Made by a program: the position numbers and the translations under genes
Shown here: positions 1 to 7,532 of the stretch, one piece after another
Layout of the letters: each line of letters opens with the position of its first letter
Numbering within the stretch: position 1 is the first letter of the stretch
The notes under the pieces: generated by a model
Database searches by the model: none
Told to the model about the DNA's origin: nothing
Seen by the model: the letters and a program-made list of their open reading frames with translations, nothing else
Origin: Gaiellasilicea sp039914895
Lineage (GTDB): Bacteria > Actinomycetota > Thermoleophilia > Gaiellales > Gaiellaceae
Assembly: GCA_039914895.1 (NCBI GenBank)
Contig: JBDSOJ010000135.1
Location: forward strand, 1-17,460
DNA length: 17,460 nucleotides
Reading direction: 5' to 3'

Positions 1-564
1 CGTTCGTCGTGACTGCGCCGCCCTCGCCGGTCGTAACGATCTTGCGCGGGTGGAACGACAGGCAACCGGCGGCGCCGAGCCCGCCGCACGGCATCCCGCG
101 CCACTGCGCGCCGAGCGCGCCGGCCGCGTCCTCGAGCAGCAGCACCTCAGGCGACACGGCGTTCTGCAACGCCTCCCAGTCGATCGGCCGCCCGAAGAGG
201 TGAACCGCGAGGACGGCCTTCGTTCTCGGCGTCACCGCGTCGTAGACCTTTGCAAGGTCGAGGTTAAAGGTGACGGGATCGACATCGACGAGCACGGGAG
301 TCGCACCTGCGAGACGAACGATGTTCGCGGTCGCCGGGAAGGTGTACGCCGGCACGATCACCTCGTCGCCTTCGCCGATCCCGAGCGCGAGCACTGCGAG
401 ATGGAGCGCGGCCGTGCCGTTCGAGACCGCAACCGCGTGCTCGACCCCGCACGCGGCGGCGACGAGCTGCTCCAGCTCCTCCACCTTCGGCCCCATCGTC
501 AGCGCACCGGACTCGAGGACGGCCCGCACCTCGGCAAGCTCCGCCTCGCCCAGCTCGGGAAACG

Positions 565-1533
<969 letters not shown>

Positions 1534-1539
1534 GCGGCG

Positions 1540-1545
1540 AGTCTA
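1540..1545 (-). promoter_or_regulatory. Putative -10 element (TAGACT) of a leaderless promoter for the epimerase gene
   Basis: On the minus strand TAGACT matches TANNNT and is followed by 6 bases and then the GTG at 1533, so transcription would begin at the start codon. No convincing -35 element is visible. It lies in a 36-bp divergent gap shared with the SSI-like gene. Confidence 0.45.
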
Positions 1546-1554
1546 CCGACGCGC

Positions 1555-1560
1555 TACCGT
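1555..1560 (+). promoter_or_regulatory. Putative -10 element (TACCGT) for the SSI-like gene
   Basis: TACCGT fits TANNNT and is followed by 9 bases before the ATG at 1570. The transcript would have almost no leader. No Shine-Dalgarno sequence is seen before this ATG, which agrees with leaderless initiation. Confidence 0.35.
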
Positions 1561-1569
1561 GTTTCCGGC

Positions 1570-1983
1570 ATGCGCATCGCCCTGCTCAGCGCGACTCTGA
1601 TCGCCGCCGTCGGTTGCGGCGCGGGGCAAGGCGCGTCCGGATCCACTCCCGGGACGAACCTCGCGATCTCGATCTGGCCGGAAGGGCGCGGCACGGGCGT
1701 GCCGACGAAGTGGACGCTCCGCTGCGACCCGGCGGGAGGGACGCTGCCGCGGCGCGCTGCTGCGTGCCGCCAGCTCTATGGGCTGACGCGGCCGTTCGCG
1801 CCACCGCGCAAAGACCTTGCCTGCACGGATCTGTACGGCGGCCCGCAGCAGGCCGTGATCTCGGGCATGTACCGGGGCAGCCGGATCTCGACCGTGCTCG
1901 GAATGCGGAACGGCTGCGAGATCTCGCGGGCGGAAAAGCTCGCGTTCCTGGTGCCGGGCTTCGCTTCCGCAGCCGGCTCCTAG
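1570..1983 (+). CDS. Subtilisin inhibitor-like (SSI family) putative lipoprotein
   Basis: The 137-residue product has a short N-terminal hydrophobic signal (residues 2-14) ending in AVGC, an acceptable but not ideal lipobox with Cys16 as the lipidated residue. The rest resembles the Streptomyces subtilisin inhibitor family: RCDPAGGTLP (51-60), AACRQL (64-69), ACTDLYGGPQQA (84-95) and NGCEISRAEKLAF (114-126). The four cysteines 52, 66, 85 and 116 match the 14-15 and 30-31 residue spacing of the two SSI disulfides. Known members block secreted subtilisin-like serine proteases. By alignment from memory, the P1 position just after Cys85 would be Asp87, unusual for a subtilisin inhibitor (Met or Lys is usual), so inhibitory activity is uncertain. 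The next gene starts 26 bases downstream. The ATG is preferred over upstream in-frame codons because only it gives a signal sequence. Confidence 0.82.
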   Translation: MRIALLSATLIAAVGCGAGQGASGSTPGTNLAISIWPEGRGTGVPTKWTLRCDPAGGTLPRRAAACRQLYGLTRPFAPPRKDLACTDLYGGPQQAVISGMYRGSRISTVLGMRNGCEISRAEKLAFLVPGFASAAGS

Positions 1984-1993
1984 CCGCCCCGGA

Positions 1994-1999
1994 TACGAT
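1994..1999 (+). promoter_or_regulatory. Putative -10 element (TACGAT) for the ATP-grasp ligase gene
   Basis: TACGAT lies in the 26-bp gap after the SSI-like gene, 10 bases before the GTG at 2010. It could give a near-leaderless transcript. No -35 hexamer is recognisable, so this is tentative. Confidence 0.3.
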
Positions 2000-2009
2000 C
2001 GCGCGCGAC

Positions 2010-3224
2010 GTGAAGACGGTTCTCTTCGTGGGCGCGGGGCGCCACCAGCGCCGCGCGATCCTCAGGGCGAAGGAGCTCGACCTTCGGGTCGTCGCAGTCG
2101 ACCGCAACGCGGCTGCACCGGGGCTCGAGGCAGCGGACGTGGGCGAGGCGGTCGACTTCACCGACGTCGACGCGGTCACCGAGGTCGGGCGACGGCACGG
2201 CGTCGACGGCGTCCTCACCGTCTCGGCCGACCGTGCCGTTCCGGTCGTCGCAGCGGTCGCCGACGCGCTCGGCCTGCCCGGGATCGGCACCGCGACGGCG
2301 CACCTGATGACGCACAAGATCGCGATGCGTCGCACGCTCGCCGACGCCGGCGTGCCGCAGCCGCGATTCGCGGGCGCGCGCGACATGCAGAGCGCCCGCG
2401 CTGCGCTCGACGCGGTCGGCGTCCCGGCGGTGCTGAAGCCGGCCGACTCGGGCGGCCAGCGCGGGATCTTCTACGTCGAGTCGCAGGACGAGCTCGACGG
2501 CCACGTTCACGCCGCGCTCGCCGAGTCGCCCACCGATGAGGCGATCGTCGAGAGCTTCCACGACGGCCTCGAGCTGAACGGGATCGTGATCGCTCGCGAC
2601 GGCGAGGCCCTTCCGCTGACGCTCTCCGACCGCCTGCGGCCGCCGGGGATCGGCTTCGGCGTCGGCTGGATCCACGTCTATCCGGCGTCGATCTACGCGG
2701 ACGTGCTCGAGGATGCCGAGCGGATCGCGGTCCACGCGGTGCACGCGCTCGGGCTGCGCGACGGGATCGCGTTTCCGCAGCTGATCGTCTCCGACGACGG
2801 CTCCGTGCGCGTGGTCGAGGTCGCCGCGCGCATCCCGGGCGGCCAGATGGCCGATCTCGTCCGCCACGCCGTCGGCGTCGACCTCGTTGAGGTGGCGCTG
2901 CGGCAGGCGCTCGGCGAGGAGGCGACGGACGAGCTCGTGCTGCCGAAGTTCAAGCAGCCGCTCGCGATCCGATTCCTCACCGCTTCGCCGGGCCCGCTGC
3001 CGACAGGGAAGGTGCGCTCGATCGGGCCGCTCGAGCCGGTGCTCGCGGCCGAGGGCGTCGTCCAGGCGGACACCTACCTCCAGGTCGGGGAGACGATCCG
3101 GCCGGTGCGGCTCGACGGCGACCGGCGCGGCTACGTGATCGCGACCGCGGACACGTCGGTCGAGGCGCTGCAGCGGGCGGAGGCCGCGGCTCGTCTTCTG
3201 AAGGTGGAGGTCGAGCCGGCGTGA
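2010..3224 (+). CDS. ATP-grasp ligase, L-amino-acid-ligase-like
   Basis: The 404-residue protein has an N-terminal pre-ATP-grasp nucleotide-binding fold (VLFVGAGRHQRRAI, residues 4-17; VVAVDRN, 27-33). The ATP-grasp core has HK (102-103) before MRRTL, VLKPADSGGQRG (141-152) with phosphate-contacting Lys143 and the flexible loop, and the metal-binding RVVEVAARIPGG (267-278) with Glu270 and Arg274. The C-terminal part, IRFLTASPGPLPTGKV (320-335) to GDRRGYVIATADTSVEAL (370-387), resembles the C-terminal domain of BacD-type L-amino-acid ligases. Such enzymes join a carboxylate, via an acyl phosphate, to an amine. Among sugar-amination genes it may attach an amino acid or other acid to an amino sugar, which is inference. 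The GTG at 2010 puts the Rossmann strand at the very N-terminus; long open frame upstream is shadow of the SSI gene. Confidence 0.88.
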   Translation: MKTVLFVGAGRHQRRAILRAKELDLRVVAVDRNAAAPGLEAADVGEAVDFTDVDAVTEVGRRHGVDGVLTVSADRAVPVVAAVADALGLPGIGTATAHLMTHKIAMRRTLADAGVPQPRFAGARDMQSARAALDAVGVPAVLKPADSGGQRGIFYVESQDELDGHVHAALAESPTDEAIVESFHDGLELNGIVIARDGEALPLTLSDRLRPPGIGFGVGWIHVYPASIYADVLEDAERIAVHAVHALGLRDGIAFPQLIVSDDGSVRVVEVAARIPGGQMADLVRHAVGVDLVEVALRQALGEEATDELVLPKFKQPLAIRFLTASPGPLPTGKVRSIGPLEPVLAAEGVVQADTYLQVGETIRPVRLDGDRRGYVIATADTSVEALQRAEAAARLLKVEVEPA

Positions 3225-3227
3225 GAA

Positions 3228-3250
3228 CTTTGTGTTTCAGAAACACGAGG
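3228..3250. repeat. Palindromic repeat, copy 1 (core GTGTTTC-A-GAAACAC)
   Basis: A perfect 7-bp inverted repeat with one central base (3232-3246) lies just after the ATP-grasp stop codon. As RNA, wobble pairs would extend the stem out to 3228 and 3250. The 10-mer TGTGTTTCAG at 3231-3240 recurs at 3311-3320, exactly 80 bp away. No T-tract follows on either strand, so it is not a typical intrinsic terminator. Confidence 0.8.
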
Positions 3251-3282
3251 CGTCGCGGCGCGGCTCGTTTCGGCTCAACCAT

Positions 3283-3303
3283 GCGGCTGCAGAGCGCAGC
3301 CGC
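3283..3303. repeat. GC-rich inverted repeat between the two palindromes
   Basis: GCGGCTGC (3283-3290) pairs with GCAGCCGC (3296-3303) across a 5-base AGAGC loop. It would form a stable hairpin one base before the second palindrome. Its role is unknown; it may be part of a composite extragenic element running from 3228 to 3334. Confidence 0.6.
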
Positions 3304-3334
3304 AGGAGCTTGTGTTTCAGAAACACAAGCTCCT
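3304..3334. repeat. Palindromic repeat, copy 2 (15-bp perfect arms)
   Basis: The left arm AGGAGCTTGTGTTTC (3304-3318) and the right arm GAAACACAAGCTCCT (3320-3334) are perfect reverse complements around a single A at 3319, in a genome where such low-GC symmetric sequence is unexpected. It shares the GTGTTTCAGAAACAC core with copy 1. It ends 4 bases before the Shine-Dalgarno sequence of the deacetylase gene, so it could be an operator, an RNA hairpin in the leader, or a REP-like dispersed element. Confidence 0.85.
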
Positions 3335-3338
3335 CCCC

Positions 3339-3342
3339 GGAG
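3339..3342 (+). promoter_or_regulatory. Shine-Dalgarno GGAG that decides the deacetylase start
   Basis: GGAG is 6 bases before the GTG at 3349. The frame is open further upstream to a GTG at 3232, but that start would translate through both palindromes, so 3349 is preferred. The GGAGC at 3339-3343 can also pair with GCTCC at 3329-3333, which would hide it. Confidence 0.7.
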
Positions 3343-3348
3343 CGCGCG

Positions 3349-3990
3349 GTGAGCTGCGCGTTTGATCTCGACCACTACCGCGAGCTCCTCGAGGCGGCGC
3401 AGGCTGGCGGCTACCGGTTCGCGTTCTTCGAAGGGACCGCCAGCGAGGGCGACGTGATCCTCCGGCACGACGTCGACCTCTCGCTCGACGCCGCGCTTCG
3501 GCTGGCCGAGGTCGAGGCGGACGCGGGCGCGCGGTCGACCTTCTTCCTGATGACCGGCTCGGTCTTCTACAACCTGAGCTCGCATGAGGGCGATCGCGCG
3601 CTCGAGCGGCTGCGCGAGCTCGGCCACCGCGTCGGCCTGCACGCGGTCTATCCGCGCGTCGACCTCGACGATCGCTTCGATTCCGTTCTCGCCTGGCACA
3701 ACCCCGACCCGGAGTACATGAATGCTCCGGTCGAGGACGCGATCAACGTGATGGCGTCGCCCTGGTTCGACCGGGACACCTACCGCTCGGACTCGAACCA
3801 GCACTGGCGCTCGGGCTGCCCACACGAAGAGCTCCGCACCGGCGCGTTTCCGTGGCTGCAGCTGCTGACGCATCCTGAGATCTGGGTCTACCCCGGCACG
3901 CGGATGGGCGAGACGATGCGGGCGATGCTCGAGGAGGAGAAGGAGCGGCGTCTCGACCAGCTCGCCTCCGACCGGATCGACCTCTCGTGA
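3349..3990 (+). CDS. Polysaccharide deacetylase (NodB-homology)-like protein
   Basis: With the GTG at 3349 the product is 213 residues. VILRHDVDLSLDAALRLAEVE (residues 36-56) carries the HDVD form of the NodB metal/catalytic aspartate motif (Asp41, Asp43). ARSTFFLMTG (61-70) is the second core strand, LGHRVGLHAVYP (91-102) is the usual barrel segment with a conserved His, and LLTHPEIWVYPG (172-183) is the late HP motif seen in short members. Family enzymes remove N- or O-acetyl groups from glycans. The protein is shorter than many secreted deacetylases and has no signal peptide or membrane segment, suggesting cytoplasmic action on a nucleotide- or lipid-linked sugar. Its stop overlaps the next gene's GTG (GTGA), so it is co-translated with the second ATP-grasp gene. 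Function within the cluster is inferred. Confidence 0.85.
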   Translation: MSCAFDLDHYRELLEAAQAGGYRFAFFEGTASEGDVILRHDVDLSLDAALRLAEVEADAGARSTFFLMTGSVFYNLSSHEGDRALERLRELGHRVGLHAVYPRVDLDDRFDSVLAWHNPDPEYMNAPVEDAINVMASPWFDRDTYRSDSNQHWRSGCPHEELRTGAFPWLQLLTHPEIWVYPGTRMGETMRAMLEEEKERRLDQLASDRIDLS

Positions 3991-5045
3991 ACAACGTCAC
4001 CGTGCTCGTGTCGGCGTCCGGCGCGCCGGGAACGGCCGCGCTGCTGAAAGGACTGCGCGCGAACGGCGAGCGGACGGTTCGGCTCGTCGGCACCGACATG
4101 AGCGAGCGCTCGGTCGGCCGGCACCTCTGCGACGCCTTCCACCTCGTCCCCGCAGGCTCCGATCCCGACTTTGCCGACGCTGTGCTCGAGATCGTCCAGC
4201 GGGAAGGCGTCGACGTCGTCCTGCCGCAGTCGTCCTTCGACCTCGAAGGGCTCGCCGCGCACCGCGACCGCTTCCCGGTGCCGGTGCTCGTCTCCTCACC
4301 CGACACGATCCACCGCTCGAACGACAAGGCCGAGACCTACGCGCTGCTGCAGCGACTCGGCGTCAAAGGGCCCGACTTCCGGCGCGTGAACGGCGCCGAT
4401 GCGGTGGCCGCCGCAGCCGAGGAGCTCGGCTACCCCGACCGGCCGGTCTGCTTCAAGCCGGTCTTCTCCTCGGGCTCGCGCGGCTTCCGGATCCTCGATC
4501 CGACTGTCGATCGAGCACACCAGCTGCTGAACGAGCGACCAGGCTCGGTCGCGATGCGTCTGGAGGAGGCGGTCGAGCTGCTGCCCGACGAGGGAGGCCC
4601 CGATCTGCTCGTGATGGAGCTCGCAACCGGCGGCGAGCGGACGATCGACGGGATCGCGGACGGGACGCGCGTCGTCCTGGGGTACCCGAAAACGCGCGAG
4701 GCGATGCGCGCCGGCCTGGCGATGTACTTCGTCACGCTCGAGGACGAGGAGCTGATGGCGACCGCTGACCGGCTCGTCGAGGAGCTCGCGATCGAATGGT
4801 TCTTCAACATCCAACTCGTCGGGGAGCACGTGATCGAGATCAACCCACGGATCTCGACGATCGTCTACCAGGACGACCTCAACCTGCCCTACCTGGGCGT
4901 CAAACGCGCGCTCGGGGAGATCTCGGACGAGGAGCTCGCGGAGCTGCGCTCGCGGATCCAGCCTGGCCGCGCGAGCCTGCGCTACTTCGACCAGGTCGAC
5001 TTCGACGGCCCGGTCGTCGACTCGGCGTCGCACGCGATCAGCTGA
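3987..5045 (+). CDS. ATP-grasp domain protein (carbamoyl-phosphate-synthase-like fold)
   Basis: The 352-residue protein has a pre-ATP-grasp domain (VTVLVSASGAPGTAALLKGL, residues 4-23; LVGTDMSE, 33-40) and an ATP-grasp core. NDK (112-114), VCFKPVFSSGSRGFRIL (154-170) with Lys157, and FFNIQLVGEHVIEINPRIS (272-290) with the metal-ligand set Glu284, Asn286 and Arg288 are all intact. It is clearly different from the first ATP-grasp enzyme: it lacks that protein's C-terminal domain and looks closer to carbamoyl-phosphate synthase large subunit and PylC-like enzymes. It overlaps the deacetylase gene by four bases. The substrate is unknown; by context it may activate a carboxylate for attachment to a sugar or sugar acid. 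Confidence 0.87.
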   Translation: MNNVTVLVSASGAPGTAALLKGLRANGERTVRLVGTDMSERSVGRHLCDAFHLVPAGSDPDFADAVLEIVQREGVDVVLPQSSFDLEGLAAHRDRFPVPVLVSSPDTIHRSNDKAETYALLQRLGVKGPDFRRVNGADAVAAAAEELGYPDRPVCFKPVFSSGSRGFRILDPTVDRAHQLLNERPGSVAMRLEEAVELLPDEGGPDLLVMELATGGERTIDGIADGTRVVLGYPKTREAMRAGLAMYFVTLEDEELMATADRLVEELAIEWFFNIQLVGEHVIEINPRISTIVYQDDLNLPYLGVKRALGEISDEELAELRSRIQPGRASLRYFDQVDFDGPVVDSASHAIS

Positions 5046-5064
5046 ATGACGCGCGCGTCTAGGA

Positions 5065-5090
5065 CCCACCTCACCACCCCCCACCCACCC
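5065..5090 (-). other. G-tract cluster, possible G-quadruplex on the minus strand
   Basis: The plus strand has C runs at 5065-5067, 5077-5082, 5084-5086 and 5088-5090, so the minus strand carries four G runs of at least three, with loops of 1, 1 and about 9 bases. It lies in the 117-bp gap (5046-5162) between the second ATP-grasp gene and the glycosyltransferase. That gap also holds a TACGGT at 5102-5107 that might be a -10 element; otherwise nothing clear is seen there. Confidence 0.4.
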
Positions 5091-5162
5091 ACGGGGCGGC
5101 GTACGGTAGCGCGCAAAGCGTCACGCGCGGGTGCCGATTCCGCTCCAATTGCGTGAATCTTT

Positions 5163-6113
5163 GTGCCCACCCGTCCTGAACGGCCGCTGCGCGTCACGCT
5201 CTGTCCGGTCAACACCGCGGGCGTGCCGTGGACGAACGCGGAGGCTCTGCGGCGCCGCGGAGTCGACGCGCGGCTCGTCGTCTTCGAGCGCTACACGCTC
5301 CACCCGGAGGCGGATTGGTCGCTCGACCGCCGCGGCGGGCTCGCGCGGCGCCAGCTGACGCAGTGGGCGGCGCTCGCACGGCTGCTCCCGCGCACGGACG
5401 TCTTCCACTTCCACTTCGGGCTCACGCTCGTGCCGCAGTCGTTCCAGTTCCCGATCCTGCACGCGCTCGGCAAGCGCTCCGTCATGCACTACCTCGGCTC
5501 CGACATTCGCGGCAAGACGCCGAAGCAGCTCGCCTTCGGAAGGAAGGCCGACGCCCAGGTGGTCGGCAGCTACGACGCGATCCGCTGGGTGCCGGAGGCG
5601 GAGGTGATCCCACCCGGCGTCGACCTGGCCCGGATCGAGCCGACCCCGCCGTCCGACCGCGCCCGGCCGCTGATCGTCCACGCGCCGTCCTCCCGTCGAC
5701 GCAAGGGCAGCGAGCACGTGATCGCCGCGGTCGAGGGGCTCAACGCCGACCTCGAGCTGGTGGAGGGACTTCACCACGACGAGGCATTCGAGCGCTACCG
5801 CGCGGCCGACATCGTCGTCGACCAGCTGAACGCGGGCTGGTACGGCCTCTTCGCGATCGAGGCGATGGCGCTCGGCAAACCCGTCGTCACCTTCCTGCAC
5901 GACGAGGCCGTCCGCCGCACCGAGGAGGCGTTCGGCACAGCCGTCCCGATCGTCTCCGCGACCGCCGAGACCCTGCGCGAGGTGCTGCGCCCGCTCGTCG
6001 CCGACGCCGCGCGCCGCCGCGAGCTCGGCGCCGCCTCCCGCGCGTACGTCGAGCGCGTCCACGACCTCGAGCGCATCGCCGACCGCCTGCTCGACCTCTA
6101 CCGTCGTCTCTAG
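5163..6113 (+). CDS. Glycosyltransferase, GT4-like (GT-B fold)
   Basis: The 316-residue protein has an N-terminal acceptor-side domain (LRVTLCPVNTAGVPWTNAEAL, residues 9-29; DVFHFHFGL, 79-87) and a C-terminal donor domain. IPPGVDLARIEP (149-160) is the typical linker into the second Rossmann fold, IVHAPSSRRRKGSEHVI (171-187) matches the hAPs..KG region, and GLFAIEAMALGKPVV (228-242) is the GT4 nucleotide-sugar signature with the EX7E-type glutamate. Such enzymes transfer a sugar from a nucleotide donor to a growing lipid-linked glycan at the inner face of the membrane. It is a little short for GT4. The flippase ATG follows the stop with no gap. The GTG start has no good ribosome binding site, so the first ten residues are uncertain. 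Confidence 0.88.
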   Translation: MPTRPERPLRVTLCPVNTAGVPWTNAEALRRRGVDARLVVFERYTLHPEADWSLDRRGGLARRQLTQWAALARLLPRTDVFHFHFGLTLVPQSFQFPILHALGKRSVMHYLGSDIRGKTPKQLAFGRKADAQVVGSYDAIRWVPEAEVIPPGVDLARIEPTPPSDRARPLIVHAPSSRRRKGSEHVIAAVEGLNADLELVEGLHHDEAFERYRAADIVVDQLNAGWYGLFAIEAMALGKPVVTFLHDEAVRRTEEAFGTAVPIVSATAETLREVLRPLVADAARRRELGAASRAYVERVHDLERIADRLLDLYRRL

Positions 6114-7532
6114 ATGGCGTCGCTCGGCACCCAGATGCGGCGGCTCGGCCGCCACTCGGTCGTGTACGGCCTCGGCGGGATCGTCTCGCGCGTGCTCGCG
6201 ATCTTCCTGCTGCCGCTCTACACACGCTTCCTCGACACCGAGGATCTCGGCGCCGTCGGCCTGATCGTCGCTCTGTCGGCGGTGCTTGTCACGATCCTGC
6301 GCCTCGGGATCTCGTCGGCGTTCTTCCGTTTCTACTTCGACTCGACCGACCCGGTGCAGCGGCTGCTCGTCGTCCGCACCGCGTTCTGGTTCACGATCGC
6401 GAGCGCCACCGCCGGGCTCGCCGCCGGCGTCCTGCTGGCGCAGCCGCTCGCCGACCTGCTCGGCCTCGACGACGCAAACCTCGTCCGCGCCGGCTTCGTC
6501 GGCGTCTGGGCGCAGATGAACTACGAGCAGCTGACGTCGCTCTTCCGCGTCGAGGAGCGCTCCACCGCCTTCGTGCTCGCGAGCCTGGCGAACATCGCCG
6601 TCACGATCGGCGCCACGATCCTCCTCGTCGTCGTCTGGGAGCAGGGCGCGCTCGGCGTGATCGTCGGCAACCTCACCGGCACGCTCGTCGTCTACCTCGC
6701 GCTGCTCTCGGTGCACCGGGACCAGCTCGGGCTCCAGTTCTCGCGGCCCTTGCTCCGGGAGATGAACCGCTTCGGTGTCCCGCTCGTCCCCGCCGCGCTC
6801 GCGCTGATCGCCGTCAACTTCAGCGACCGCTTCTTCCTCGTCCACCTCGCGAGCCTGGAAGAGGTCGGTCTCTACGAGATCGGCGTCCGGATCGCGTCCG
6901 CGATGGTGCTGCTGCTGACCGCCTTCCGGATGGCCTGGCCCGCATTCGCGTACTCGATCGAGGACGACGCGGAGGCGAAGCGCACCTACGCGTTCGTGCT
7001 CACCTACCTCGTCGTCGTCGCCTCCTGGCTCGCGCTCGCACTCGGGCTGCTCGCCCCGTGGCTCGTGCGACTGCTGACCCAGCCGGAGTTCTACGGCGGC
7101 GAGCGAGTCGTCGCGCCGCTCGCCTTCGGCGGCATGGCCTACGCGGCATACATCGTGATGGCGATCGGCGTCGGCCGCGCGAAGCGGACGCAGTTCAACT
7201 GGGTGATCGCCGGGCTCGCCGCCGTCGTCAACGTCGTGCTGAACCTGATCCTGATTCCGCCGTACGGAATCATGGGCGCCGCGGTCGCGACCGTCGCCGC
7301 CTACGGGGTCATGTTCCTCGCGATGACCTGGTACGCGCAGCGGATCTTCCCGACTCCCTACCAGTGGCGGCGCGTACTGACCGCAGTCGCCGCAGCCATC
7401 GCCCTCCTGCTCGCGGGCAAGCAACTCGGTGGGCTCGCCGCCGCGCTCGTCCTCACGCTCGCCTACCCGCTCGCGCTGCTGCTGCTCGGCTTCTTCCTCC
7501 CGGAGGAGCGCCGCCGGCTGTTCGCGCGTTAG
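6114..7532 (+). CDS. Polysaccharide flippase, Wzx/MOP superfamily
   Basis: The 472-residue protein is a multispanning membrane protein with about 12-14 hydrophobic segments across its length, the size and pattern of Wzx/RfbX-type lipid-linked oligosaccharide flippases. The N-terminal LGRHSVVYGLGGIVSRVLAI (residues 11-30) followed by LLPLYTRFLDTEDLGAVGL is the family opening. A central MNRFGVPLVPAALALIAVNF segment begins the second half with SDRFFL. It would move undecaprenyl- or polyprenyl-linked repeat units from the cytoplasmic to the outer face. It starts directly after the glycosyltransferase stop, implying co-translation. Its TAG stop overlaps the TAA stop of the convergent metal permease gene (shared TTAG at 7529-7532). 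Specificity cannot be assigned. Confidence 0.9.
   Translation: MASLGTQMRRLGRHSVVYGLGGIVSRVLAIFLLPLYTRFLDTEDLGAVGLIVALSAVLVTILRLGISSAFFRFYFDSTDPVQRLLVVRTAFWFTIASATAGLAAGVLLAQPLADLLGLDDANLVRAGFVGVWAQMNYEQLTSLFRVEERSTAFVLASLANIAVTIGATILLVVVWEQGALGVIVGNLTGTLVVYLALLSVHRDQLGLQFSRPLLREMNRFGVPLVPAALALIAVNFSDRFFLVHLASLEEVGLYEIGVRIASAMVLLLTAFRMAWPAFAYSIEDDAEAKRTYAFVLTYLVVVASWLALALGLLAPWLVRLLTQPEFYGGERVVAPLAFGGMAYAAYIVMAIGVGRAKRTQFNWVIAGLAAVVNVVLNLILIPPYGIMGAAVATVAAYGVMFLAMTWYAQRIFPTPYQWRRVLTAVAAAIALLLAGKQLGGLAAALVLTLAYPLALLLLGFFLPEERRRLFAR

Noticed and set aside
1558..1566. Third copy of the GTGTTTC repeat at the SSI-like promoter
   Set aside because: Only the left half GTGTTTC is present and the right arm is missing, so it is a chance heptamer.
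3228..3334. CRISPR array from the two regularly spaced repeats
   Set aside because: There are only two copies of a short, fully symmetric core, the flanks differ, the intervening segment is itself structured, and no cas gene is present.
3232..3348. Upstream start (GTG 3232) for the deacetylase gene
   Set aside because: It would translate through both palindromic repeats and add 39 residues with no family match, while GTG 3349 has GGAG at proper spacing and begins near the domain.
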